A program made the translations under genes and the position numbers. Below, in pieces: positions 1 to 8,788 of a stretch of 57,691 nucleotides of DNA. Source of the stretch: Myroides odoratus DSM 2801 (lineage in GTDB: Bacteria > Bacteroidota > Bacteroidia > Flavobacteriales > Flavobacteriaceae); assembly GCF_000243275.1 (NCBI RefSeq), contig NZ_CM001437.1:3847214-3904904 (forward strand). Direction: 5' to 3'. The notes under the pieces were generated by a model, which saw only the letters and a list, made by a program, of their open reading frames with translations, made no database searches and had not been told where the DNA came from. Numbering within the stretch: position 1 is the first letter of the stretch; every line of letters begins with the position of its first letter.

Positions 1-1
1 T

Positions 2-1640
2 ACCTTACTGGCCAATACCGATGGAACTTATACGTATAAATCAGAGAATGGAACCGAAACTATTATTGATATTCCAGCTTCTGTAGCGAACAATTTCGAA
101 ACGATAGTCAACAACAATCCAGAGAAGGTAAAAGAGATTATTGAAAAAGTTGCCAAAGACGTTGAAGGAAATGTAATCTATAATGGAACAGAATTGGTAT
201 ACAAAGATGGGAATGGAGATGATCAAATCATTAATCTCGATCAATTGGTAAAAGCCAATGAAACGGTAACTACTTTACTTGCTAATACCGATGGGACGTA
301 TACCTATAAATCAGAGAATGGTACAGAGACCATCATCGATATTCCAGCTTCTGTAGCCAACAACTTCGAAACGATTGTCAACAACAATCCAGAGAAAGTA
401 AAAGAGATTATCGAGCAAGTAGCCAAAGACGTAGAAGGCAATGTGACCTATAACGGAACGGATTTGGTGTACAAAGATGGTAATGGAGATGATCAAGTGA
501 TCAACCTAGACCAATTGGTTAAAGCCAATGAAACCGTTACAACTTTACTTGCTAATACCGATGGTACGTATACCTATAAATCAGAGAATGGTACCGAAAC
601 CATCATCGATATTCCAGCCTCAGTAGCCAACAATTTCGAAACGATTGTCAACAACAATCCAGAGAAAGTAAAAGAAATTATCGAGCAAGTAGCCAAAGAC
701 GTAGAAGGCAATGTGACCTATAACGGAACGGATTTGGTGTACAAAGATGGTAATGGAGATGATCAAGTAATCAACTTGGATCAACTCGTAAAAGCCAATG
801 AAACCGTTACGACTTTGCTTGCTAATACCGATGGAACGTATACCTATAAATCAGAGAATGGTACCGAAACGATTATTGATATTCCAGCTTCTGTAGCGAA
901 TAACTTTGAAACGATTGTCAACAACAATCCAGAGAAAGTAAAAGAGATTATCGAGCAAGTAGCCAAAGATGTTGAAGGAAATGTTACTTATAATGGAACA
1001 GATTTACTGTACAAAGATGCAGCTGGCGCAGATCAAGTAGTTAATCTAGACCAACTAGTTAAAGCCAATGAAACGGTAACTACCTTACTGGCTAATACCG
1101 ATGGAACTTATACGTATAAATCAGAGAATGGAACCGAAACTATTATTGATATTCCAGCTTCTGTAGCGAACAATTTCGAAACGATAGTCAACAACAATCC
1201 AGAGAAAGTAAAAGAAATCATCGAAAAAGTTGCCAAAGACGTTGAAGGAAATGTAATCTATAATGGAACAGAATTGGTATACAAAGATGGGAATGGAGAT
1301 GATCAAGTAATCAACTTGGATCAACTCGTAAAAGCCAATGAAACGGTAACTACTTTACTTGCTAATACCGACGGAACCTATACCTACAAATCGGAAAATG
1401 GTACCGAAACGATTATTGATATTCCAGCTTCGGTAGCCAATAATTTCGAAACGATTGTAAACACCAATCCAGAGAAAGTAAAAGAAATCATCGAAAAAGT
1501 TGCCAAAGACGTAGAAGGAAACGTTACCTATAATGGGATGGATTTACTGTATAAAGATGCAACTGGCGCAGATCAAGTGATTAATCTCGATCAACTGGTT
1601 AAAGCTAATGAAACTGTTACAAAACTAGTCGATAATCATG
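2..1640 (+). repeat. Tandem 270-bp (90-codon) coding repeats
   Basis: Units begin with the VYKD or LYKD codons at 197, 467, 737, 1007, 1277 and 1547, spaced exactly 270 bp, with a partial unit before 197. Bases 1-120 are almost identical to 1081-1200, so unit 0 matches unit 4 better than it matches its neighbours. This indicates block duplication or gene conversion at a 1080-bp scale. Confidence 0.95.
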
Positions 1641-2293
1641 ATGGAACTTATACTTATTTTAATGAAAAAGCGATAGATGTTAATGGGAATCCAATTGAAA
1701 ATCAGGGAGTCGTTTTTAAATTGAATGATGGATATTCTTTAATTGATATGGCAGATTATACTATTACTGCTGCATTAAATAAATCTTATACTTATAATCA
1801 AATTGTAGGTCAAAATATTCAAAGTGAAGGAGAATGGCGCTATATTCCTCAATCAACAGTTTCTTTTAATGATCCAATTTATAGACTTAATTTTAGATCT
1901 GATATAAATAAAGATGAAAAAAGATATATTCAATTATCGAGTGTATTAAAAACTAGTTTTGAAACTATTAATGATTTTACAGTTAGGCAACATTCTGCAG
2001 CTAAAATAGTAGTATCTATTTATATAAACAATCAGTTAATTGCTTCTTATGAAGATTATTTAGTATTACCCCTTGGAGGAGGAGATCCTTTACTTTCAAA
2101 GTATTCAAAAAGTATTAATATAGATAATTTGACTCTTTTAGAGACAAACAATGTTTTAGAAATAAAAGCAGCAGTAGAATCATCAACATTCAAAAAAAAT
2201 GGAGGAAATCAAGATGGAAATTTTGCTAATAATGATATGAAATTATTAACATTTAGTATTAATGATATATCCTTTCAATTATTTCAAAAATAG
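2..2293 (+). CDS. 90-residue tandem-repeat surface protein, 5' end outside window
   Basis: The reading frame is open from base 2, so the true start lies upstream; the TTG at 194 is a leucine codon inside a repeat, not a start. Up to about base 1640 the protein is a chain of 90-residue units, each with KANETVTTL, a GTYTYKSENG segment, a NNFETIVN segment and a GNVTYNGT segment. A unique C-terminal part of about 218 residues (1640-2293) follows. It carries no type B sorting motif, so export by T9SS is not shown by its own end. The unit is homologous to that of the protein starting at 55831. It is the first gene of a run ending at 7275. I infer a stalk or fibre-like exported protein; the function is unknown. 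Confidence 0.8.
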   Translation, partial: TLLANTDGTYTYKSENGTETIIDIPASVANNFETIVNNNPEKVKEIIEKVAKDVEGNVIYNGTELVYKDGNGDDQIINLDQLVKANETVTTLLANTDGTYTYKSENGTETIIDIPASVANNFETIVNNNPEKVKEIIEQVAKDVEGNVTYNGTDLVYKDGNGDDQVINLDQLVKANETVTTLLANTDGTYTYKSENGTETIIDIPASVANNFETIVNNNPEKVKEIIEQVAKDVEGNVTYNGTDLVYKDGNGDDQVINLDQLVKANETVTTLLANTDGTYTYKSENGTETIIDIPASVANNFETIVNNNPEKVKEIIEQVAKDVEGNVTYNGTDLLYKDAAGADQVVNLDQLVKANETVTTLLANTDGTYTYKSENGTETIIDIPASVANNFETIVNNNPEKVKEIIEKVAKDVEGNVIYNGTELVYKDGNGDDQVINLDQLVKANETVTTLLANTDGTYTYKSENGTETIIDIPASVANNFETIVNTNPEKVKEIIEKVAKDVEGNVTYNGMDLLYKDATGADQVINLDQLVKANETVTKLVDNHDGTYTYFNEKAIDVNGNPIENQGVVFKLNDGYSLIDMADYTITAALNKSYTYNQIVGQNIQSEGEWRYIPQSTVSFNDPIYRLNFRSDINKDEKRYIQLSSVLKTSFETINDFTVRQHSAAKIVVSIYINNQLIASYEDYLVLPLGGGDPLLSKYSKSINIDNLTLLETNNVLEIKAAVESSTFKKNGGNQDGNFANNDMKLLTFSINDISFQLFQK

Positions 2294-2364
2294 TTTGATC
2301 ATCTATACAAACTATTCAATTCTATAAAAATAATCAGACTTTTAAATAACATAAATTAATTAGA

Positions 2365-3009
2365 ATGATAAGGTTAAATAATGTTTTAAAAAATATTAAT
2401 ATGAAAAATATAATCTTCATGGGAATTATATCATTAATGCCCTATTTTGTTCAAGCACAACAAATTGAAAAAGGAAAAAAACCTTTAGTTATAGAACAAG
2501 CTATTGTAGAGGTTGAAGGAAAAATTTTTTTAGTAATTAATAAAAGAGATACTCAAAAATTGACAGTAAAAGGTACTATGTATAACGTACAATTTGACGG
2601 TAGTATTGAAGGAATTAATACAGATAAAGTACAGATTAGCACAAATAAAGAGGAATTAATTTTTGCACCAAATAGAGTTTTTAGAATTACGGGGGCTATA
2701 GGAGTACGTGGAGCAAGTTCAAATGGATTAGGGAGTAATAAACCAGGTTATATTACTAGTGAATTTAATCTTATTAGTGGAGGTCGAGTTTTGGTAAGTA
2801 CTAAGGGGTATACTGAATCCTCTACTGAAGGATATGATGATGGAGGGGTAACTCAACCTGTTATGATTTTTACCTCTGATGCTGCAGGTGCTCATTTAAA
2901 TTTAAAAGTTAGGTATGGTGGTTCAGCTGCTGGTAATGATGGATATTACTTAGCAGGAGAAGCAACTACTTCATCAGTGGGAACATATATTTTGGTGGAA
3001 GAGCTTTAG
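2365..3009 (+). CDS. Small exported protein of unknown function (module A)
   Basis: A 214-residue protein. The second in-frame ATG at 2401 would give a compact signal peptide (MKNIIFMGIISLMPYFVQAQ) and is a plausible true start; the first ATG adds 12 residues. No Shine-Dalgarno sequence helps, as is usual in Bacteroidota. The mature part begins after AQ and looks beta-rich, with many Gly, Ser and Thr residues and a C-terminal TYILVEEL strand. I recognise no family. It lies between the repeat protein and the sorting-domain protein in the same orientation, so an accessory surface or periplasmic role is inferred from position only. Confidence 0.7.
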   Translation: MIRLNNVLKNINMKNIIFMGIISLMPYFVQAQQIEKGKKPLVIEQAIVEVEGKIFLVINKRDTQKLTVKGTMYNVQFDGSIEGINTDKVQISTNKEELIFAPNRVFRITGAIGVRGASSNGLGSNKPGYITSEFNLISGGRVLVSTKGYTESSTEGYDDGGVTQPVMIFTSDAAGAHLNLKVRYGGSAAGNDGYYLAGEATTSSVGTYILVEEL

Positions 3010-3077
3010 TTAATTTAGATGTAGTTAACAGATTTCTTTTAAATAGATTGTCTTTTTTTAATTAAAAACAATAAGAA

Positions 3078-4361
3078 ATGAAAAAAAACTATAAATATTT
3101 AATCATACTTACCTTATGCAGTTCAATTGTTTTAGCACAAGAAAATGAATCTGAACATTTTATTAATGTTGGTCAATTTATGGTTGCTGAAGGGACAATT
3201 TTAAGTAGTGATTATATGTTCGAAAATAGTCCTACTGGAAATTTCGAAAATAAAGGGAAAATCTATTATTACAATGATTTTAAAAATGATAATTTATTTT
3301 ATTCTAGTGGTTTAGTTAAAGATGCAACAGTTCTTTTTTCATCCAAAGATGTAAAAAAGCGCATACAAATAAGTGGGCAAAAACCAATAGAATTTCAAAA
3401 TGTAGAATTTGAACATATTAATTCAGATTTAGGTTTTATGTTATCTAATGAAATTTCCGTCAAAGGTAATTCTAATTTTATTTCAGGTATTATTGAAGTA
3501 ATAGAGAAAAAAGGAATGTTCACTTTCTTAAATAATTCAAATGCTCTTAATGCTTCGGATTTAAGTCATGTAAGAGGAGCAGTAGAAAAACAAGGATCAC
3601 AAAATTTTGTTTTCCCAATCGGGGAAGGAGGTTTTTTTCGTCCTGCTATGATCAGCGCCCCAAAAGACATTCAAGATGTTGTTGTTGCTCAATACCGTTT
3701 AAACGACACACCTTTCTTTGAGAATCACAAATCAACTACAGGAGCAATTAAAAAACTCAATGATAAAGAGTATTGGAAGTTGGATGCTAAATTAAAATCA
3801 AAAGAAACAGTTATTTTAAGTCTTACTTGGGATGATCGTACCACTCCTAGTGATTTGCTAAAAAATCCAGAAGATGAGTTACATATTGTTCGCTGGGATG
3901 ATAAGCAGCAGTTGTGGGTGGATGAAGGAGGTGTGGTGGATATGTCTACTAAAACAGTAACTACACCAACAACAATTAAAGACTTTGGTTTTTTTACATT
4001 GGCTGCGGTAAAGAGAGACTGGATTTTGGATGGAGATGTAGTAATTTACAATTTAGTAACTCCAGACGGAGATGGTAAAAATGACTATTTTATAATTGAT
4101 AACATCCAAAAATATCCAAATAATCGAGTAGAAATTTATAATCGTTGGGGAATAAAGGTGTTTGAAACTACAGGATATGATCCCAATGGAGATGGAAGTT
4201 CTAATGTATTTACAGGATATTCAGAAGGAAAAATCACAGTAGATAAGAGTAAAAAACTACCAAGTGGAACTTATTACTATGTGGTTACCTATGAGTATAA
4301 GGATGATAACGGTAGCCGTATGATTAAAAAAGCGGCTAATTTACATTTAGAGACCAATTAA
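3078..4361 (+). CDS. T9SS type B sorting-domain protein (gliding motility-associated C-terminal domain), module A
   Basis: 427 residues with a signal peptide ending at about residue 20 (SIVLAQ). The middle carries an FPIGEGGFFRPA segment near residues 180-195 and a DEGGVVD motif near 285, both found in the paralogs at 36900 and 51563. From about residue 320 there is a type B C-terminal domain (CHU_C/TIGR04131 type) with VTPDGDGKNDYF at 327, VEIYNRWG, and LPSGTYYYVVTY. Such domains direct outer-membrane passage by the type IX system, commonly with a partner PorP/SprF barrel. That barrel gene starts 11 bp downstream. The central part matches no function I know. Confidence 0.9.
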   Translation: MKKNYKYLIILTLCSSIVLAQENESEHFINVGQFMVAEGTILSSDYMFENSPTGNFENKGKIYYYNDFKNDNLFYSSGLVKDATVLFSSKDVKKRIQISGQKPIEFQNVEFEHINSDLGFMLSNEISVKGNSNFISGIIEVIEKKGMFTFLNNSNALNASDLSHVRGAVEKQGSQNFVFPIGEGGFFRPAMISAPKDIQDVVVAQYRLNDTPFFENHKSTTGAIKKLNDKEYWKLDAKLKSKETVILSLTWDDRTTPSDLLKNPEDELHIVRWDDKQQLWVDEGGVVDMSTKTVTTPTTIKDFGFFTLAAVKRDWILDGDVVIYNLVTPDGDGKNDYFIIDNIQKYPNNRVEIYNRWGIKVFETTGYDPNGDGSSNVFTGYSEGKITVDKSKKLPSGTYYYVVTYEYKDDNGSRMIKKAANLHLETN

Positions 4362-4372
4362 ACCACAAGAAT

Positions 4373-5305
4373 ATGAAAGTAAGAGACACATTAAAGGCAA
4401 TAGTTCTTGGAGGGGTAGGTTTGTTTTGTATGGCGCAAACTTATGGTCAACAAGACCCGCAATACACGCAATATATGTATAATCATTCGAATATCAACCC
4501 AGCATATGCAGGAAGTAGAGAAGGATTAAACATTTTTGGACTTTATCGCACCCAGTGGGTTGGTCTTGAAGGAGCTCCCAAAACGGCAACTGTATCGGTG
4601 AATACTCCTTTGGGAGATTCTGGTCTAGGATTAGGGGTAAGTTTTGTAAATGATCATTTGGGAGTTATGGATAACAATACATTATCTATTGATTTATCCT
4701 ATGCCATTTATTTGAATTATGAATACAAACTGGCTTTTGGATTAAAAGGATCAGGGAGTTTATTAGATGTAAATTACAGTAAATTAAACATCTATAATCC
4801 AACGGATCCCGTAGTAGAAGACGATGTTAAGAATGAATTTACACCTAATATTGGAGCTGGATTATTTTTGTACTCTGATAAAGCTTATCTTGGGTTGTCA
4901 GCTCCTCATTTATTGACACGTTCACGTTATGATGACAATAATGTAAAAACGCTTCGAGAGAAAATGCACCTATATTTAACAGGAGGGTATGTATTTGACT
5001 TGAATCCAAATTTAAAATTCAAACCAGCAGCTATGGTGAAAATGGAACAAGGATCACCTTTGCAAATAGATGTATCAGCGAATTTTATGTTTGTTGATAA
5101 ATTTACTGTTGGAGCGGCTTATCGTTGGGATGCCTCTGTAAGTGGGCTAGTTGGTTTTCAAGTATCGGAAAACATCTTTGTTGGCTATAGTTACGATGCC
5201 GAAACAAGTAAGCTAGCGCGTTATAATTCAGGGTCTCATGAAATTTTTATGCGATTCACTTTGTTTAATGGATTCAAGCGTGTTGCTGCGCCAAGGTTCT
5301 TCTAA
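4373..5305 (+). CDS. PorP/SprF family outer-membrane protein (module A)
   Basis: 310 residues with a signal peptide of about 26 residues and the family opening QQDPQYTQYMYN followed by NPAYAGS. The rest has the alternating pattern of a beta-barrel and ends in APRFF, fitting an outer-membrane terminal strand. SprF-type proteins handle export or surface attachment of type B T9SS substrates, as SprF does for SprB in Flavobacterium johnsoniae. It sits 11 bp after the sorting-domain gene and 11 bp before the OmpA-type gene, so operon transcription is very likely. It is strikingly similar to the module C copy at 52892, less so to the module B copy. Confidence 0.92.
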   Translation: MKVRDTLKAIVLGGVGLFCMAQTYGQQDPQYTQYMYNHSNINPAYAGSREGLNIFGLYRTQWVGLEGAPKTATVSVNTPLGDSGLGLGVSFVNDHLGVMDNNTLSIDLSYAIYLNYEYKLAFGLKGSGSLLDVNYSKLNIYNPTDPVVEDDVKNEFTPNIGAGLFLYSDKAYLGLSAPHLLTRSRYDDNNVKTLREKMHLYLTGGYVFDLNPNLKFKPAAMVKMEQGSPLQIDVSANFMFVDKFTVGAAYRWDASVSGLVGFQVSENIFVGYSYDAETSKLARYNSGSHEIFMRFTLFNGFKRVAAPRFF

Positions 5306-5316
5306 AAGATACAATT

Positions 5317-7275
5317 ATGGTAAAAAGAATCATACAAATAGGGATATTGACTTTATGCCTAAGTTGGGGAACCACAGGCTTTAGTCAAATAAAAAAAGAG
5401 AAACAAGCAGATAAAAACTTTAATCGTACTGCTTATATAAATGCTATTGATACCTATGAACGAATGGTTGAAAGTGGATATGTTAATGCATCAATATTAC
5501 AAAATTTAGCCGATGCTTACTATTTTAATGGCAAATTAGAACAAGCCAATAAATGGTATACAGAATTATTTGAAGGAAGCTATGAAGGTAAAAATCTGTC
5601 GAATCTTCCCTCAGAATACTACTACCGCTATAGTCAAACATTAAAAGCTATTAAAGATTACAAAAAGGCGGAGGCTATGATTGATCAATTTTCAATTTTA
5701 GAAAAACAAGATACGAGAGTAGAGCGATTCAATAAGGATAGATTATATGTTGAACATATTGAAAATCAGTTAAATAAATATGATGTCAGATTGCTTACTA
5801 TCAATAGTGCCTATTCTGATTACGGTGGAACGGTTTTAGATTATCAGTTTGTATTTACCTCTGCGCGGGAAACAGAGCATCAGAAGAAAAGCAAAATACA
5901 CAGCTGGACCAATGAAAGTTATACAAGCTTGTACAGTGCAGAGATTGATCAAAATGGCATCGGAAATCCTACGCGATTAATCGTAGGAAGTGAGACTCAA
6001 GTTAACGATGCAACTGCTGTTTTTACCTCTGACGGAAAAACGATGTTTTTTACGCGAAATAATTCGAAATTAAGTGGCAAGAGCAAGCAAAATAAGCATC
6101 ATGATTCTTTATTGAAATTGTATAAGGCAACAAAACAATCAGATGGGACATGGGGACAAGTAGAGGAATTACCAATCAATTCGGACAATTTTAATACCGC
6201 TCATCCAGCTTTAACTCCTGACGATAAATGGTTGTATTTTGCTTCTGATAGAAAGGGAATACTAGGGCAATCCGATTTATACCGAGTTGAACTATATGAG
6301 GATGGGGGATATGGTTCTATAGAGAATCTCGGAAAAACAGTCAATACAGAAGGTAGAGAAAGTTTTCCTTTTATCTCTTCTGATTTTCAATTGTATTTTG
6401 CCTCTGATGGACATCCAGGGTTAGGAGGAATGGATGTATTTGTATCTAAATTAAATCCTAACGGAAGCTTTGGTCCTGTAGTGAATATGGGAGAACCAAT
6501 AAATAGTAGTATGGATGATTTTGGTTTTTATTGGGATGCTCATAAAGCAACAGGTTTTGTTAGTTCAAATCGCGTAGAAGCAAGTGGCGGGGATGATATA
6601 TACTTAGTATCAGAGAAACCGTGTAAACGAATAATTGAGGGGAAAGTATATGATAAGAATACGAGAGAACTAGTAAGTAATGCGAAAATTATTATCTCAG
6701 ATATTTTGCATCAAAAGAATGATGTAGTATACACCAATGATAAGGGAGCGTATCGTATTTCTGATTTGAATTGTACAATGAATTATAGTTTAAAAGCGGA
6801 AAAAGAAGCATATAATACATTTCAGACTTCTTTAGAGCTTAATAGTGATTCAGCTATTCAGACTTTTGATATTGAACTTGAAAAACTACACAAGCAGGTT
6901 GATATAAATCAAGGTTTATCTACAAATTTAAGAATAGAACCGATTTATTTTGATTTTGATAAATCAAATATACGTTATGATGCTAGTATTGAATTAAAGA
7001 AAATAGTTGAAATTATGCATAAGTATCCAACTATGAAGATAGATATACGTTCACATACTGATAGTAGAGGAAATGATTCTTATAATCTTAGTTTATCTAA
7101 TCGTCGGGTAAAAGCTACTATTAATTGGATGATAAAGCAAGGTATTGAAGCAGGCCGTTTATCTGGACGTGGTTATGGGGAGACTCAATTGCTAAATTCA
7201 TGTAGTAATGTGCATTGTACAGAAGCTGAGCATCAATTTAATCGCAGAAGTGAATTTATTATTTTGGAATTATAG
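5317..7275 (+). CDS. PorE-like TPR / beta-propeller / OmpA protein (module A)
   Basis: 652 residues. Order: signal peptide (about 1-24, ending GFSQ); TPR-like helices to about 150 with LADAYYFNGKLEQANKWY; PD40/WD40-type propeller blades at about 190-420, including HPALTPDDKWLYFASDR near 294; a carboxypeptidase-regulatory-like domain from about 435; and an OmpA peptidoglycan-binding domain at about 540-650 with YFDFDKSNIR and HTDSRGN. This matches the architecture of the T9SS component PorE of Porphyromonas gingivalis. No lipobox is visible, so it is probably a soluble periplasmic protein. I infer that it ties its SprF partner to the cell wall. Paralogs lie at 39228 and 53836. Confidence 0.88.
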   Translation: MVKRIIQIGILTLCLSWGTTGFSQIKKEKQADKNFNRTAYINAIDTYERMVESGYVNASILQNLADAYYFNGKLEQANKWYTELFEGSYEGKNLSNLPSEYYYRYSQTLKAIKDYKKAEAMIDQFSILEKQDTRVERFNKDRLYVEHIENQLNKYDVRLLTINSAYSDYGGTVLDYQFVFTSARETEHQKKSKIHSWTNESYTSLYSAEIDQNGIGNPTRLIVGSETQVNDATAVFTSDGKTMFFTRNNSKLSGKSKQNKHHDSLLKLYKATKQSDGTWGQVEELPINSDNFNTAHPALTPDDKWLYFASDRKGILGQSDLYRVELYEDGGYGSIENLGKTVNTEGRESFPFISSDFQLYFASDGHPGLGGMDVFVSKLNPNGSFGPVVNMGEPINSSMDDFGFYWDAHKATGFVSSNRVEASGGDDIYLVSEKPCKRIIEGKVYDKNTRELVSNAKIIISDILHQKNDVVYTNDKGAYRISDLNCTMNYSLKAEKEAYNTFQTSLELNSDSAIQTFDIELEKLHKQVDINQGLSTNLRIEPIYFDFDKSNIRYDASIELKKIVEIMHKYPTMKIDIRSHTDSRGNDSYNLSLSNRRVKATINWMIKQGIEAGRLSGRGYGETQLLNSCSNVHCTEAEHQFNRRSEFIILEL

Positions 7276-7329
7276 AATATTGTTTTGCTATAACTTTCTT
7301 ATTTATAAAACAATAAAAGAATAACATGG

Positions 7330-7368
7330 AAAAATCCGTATAAGATAATATTCTAATACGGATTTTTT
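7330..7368 (+). terminator. Rho-independent terminator after module A
   Basis: Twelve-bp stem (AAAAATCCGTAT pairing with ATACGGATTTTT) followed by a T run, 55 bp after the OmpA-type gene. It closes the module A transcript; the next gene is on the opposite strand. Confidence 0.85.
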
Positions 7369-7438
7369 TACTTTTTGGAAAAAAGTAATAAGTAAATATA
7401 AATATCATTGAGATAATTTTTACTTGCGATAAGTTAAA

Positions 7439-8158
7439 CTATTCGCTTTTTTGTTCTTTAGTTATTTTTTTTCCTTGAAAAGCAATTTTTCGCTGTACTA
7501 AAGAAGTGACATATACTGTAAAAAAAGGAAACATAGTAATGCCAGAAATAGCTGTTATAACAGATAATATTTTACCAACTGGAGTAATTGCAATAATGTT
7601 AGAGCCTGTAGTAGTAGCTCCCATAGCCGCCCACCAAAGAGCATCAAAATAAGAATTTACATCTGGATTGATCTCATGTTCAAAGACATAAAAAATAAGA
7701 CTATAAAAATATATTAATGACATTAAAATTAATATATAAGAGAAAAACAAACCCGAAATTTTCTTTCTACTTAACATGATAATGACAAAACCAAGTGCAT
7801 ATCCTCCTCTAATTAAGGGAATGAATCGAAAGAAATATTTTACTTCAGAGGAGAAACTAATATCTAAGGCTTGAAATAGATTTAGATAAGGAATGGAGAT
7901 TAGAATAAAAATTATATTATTCCAAAAGAATTTTGATTTCTTCTTTGATAGAATAAATTCAATGAATAGACTTAGTAAAAAATAAATACAAATCCACAAT
8001 TGAATTTTCATATAAGTATGCCCAGTTAAATAAGAAATATTACTAAAGGTATCAATAGAAATACTTACTCCTAATACAATTAGCATAAAGGCTGAAATTA
8101 TATGTAATGTCTTGATAATTTGTAGCTTTACTTTTTCTTTTGATATAGCCTCTGACAT
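7439..8158 (-). CDS. Two-pore-helix type ion channel with unusual selectivity filter
   Basis: 239 residues with several hydrophobic helices. Near residues 175-205 there is a pore module, DALWWAAMGATTTGSN followed by a VGKILSVITAISGI helix, resembling the pore loop and last helix of the Ion_trans_2 / potassium-channel family. The usual potassium filter TVGYG is replaced by TTGSN, so potassium selectivity is doubtful. No regulatory RCK domain follows; the protein ends in a short charged tail. It stands alone, facing the terminator of module A. The general class is fairly secure but the ion is not known. Confidence 0.72.
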   Translation of the reverse strand: MSEAISKEKVKLQIIKTLHIISAFMLIVLGVSISIDTFSNISYLTGHTYMKIQLWICIYFLLSLFIEFILSKKKSKFFWNNIIFILISIPYLNLFQALDISFSSEVKYFFRFIPLIRGGYALGFVIIMLSRKKISGLFFSYILILMSLIYFYSLIFYVFEHEINPDVNSYFDALWWAAMGATTTGSNIIAITPVGKILSVITAISGITMFPFFTVYVTSLVQRKIAFQGKKITKEQKSE

Positions 8159-8788
8159 ATTTTGAGTAGTTTGTTAAAAGGTACAATGATAATATTATCT
8201 ATACTTAATTTAGTACAAAAAATGCTAATATAAAATTATATAGCTAGTTAAAAGAGTAAAATTTGATTCAATAAAAAATTTTCTTTTTTCCAATTAATGA
8301 GATTATCAATTAAGTTTAAAAAACTGTTTTATTGTCTAGATCAATTTATTTTATTGTAATTCAAATAAATTGATCTATCTTTGTAAAGAATTTATAAACA
8401 GGCTTCTGCCTTTTGCCTTATCTGAAAATAGTCAAAAACATTTTTTCTTTCTCAGTTTTTGCTTTCAGTTGTCTTAATTACAATTACTTTCGTAAAAAAG
8501 TACATTTTATTTTTTGTTAAATATATAATGTTAGTAACTTTTTGTAAAAGTTAAAAATTATTAATACATTTTTTAAATGGATTTTGATTATACTAATTTT
8601 TATAACAACTAAAATAAAAGTAATAAGAGGTTTTAAATTTAATTTTCTTTAAATATTAGATGGTCTTATAATTTAACTACCTATTTTTTTCAGATAAGAA
8701 GCTTTGTTTTTTATAATCTAACTACTCCAGATTATTTAAAACTATATATAGGAGTTAAATAAATACTGGTAATTCCAGTCAAACCAAG
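8159..8788 (+). other. Gene-free stretch with probable long helicase leader
   Basis: About 630 bp without a credible open frame, very AT-rich. It contains the promoter-like pair at 8354-8383. If that is used, the helicase mRNA has a leader of about 400 nt, a feature known from cold-induced helicase and csp genes in other bacteria. No riboswitch family was recognised. Confidence 0.4.
8354..8383 (+). promoter_or_regulatory. Bacteroidota-type promoter for the helicase gene
   Basis: TTG at 8354-8356, a 19-bp spacer and TATCTTTG at 8376-8383, an exact fit to the Bacteroidota primary sigma pattern (TTG/TTTG near -33 and TAnnTTTG near -7). It points toward the helicase gene about 400 bp downstream. 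Confidence 0.55.

Noticed and set aside
41..1324. Minus-strand open frames at 41-244, 311-496 and 1121-1324
   Set aside because: They recur with the 270-bp repeat on the other strand and have no independent start context; antisense shadows of the repeat gene.
2..1640. CRISPR-like array
   Set aside because: The 270-bp repeats are coding and contiguous without spacers; no CRISPR-type short repeats or cas genes were seen anywhere in the window.
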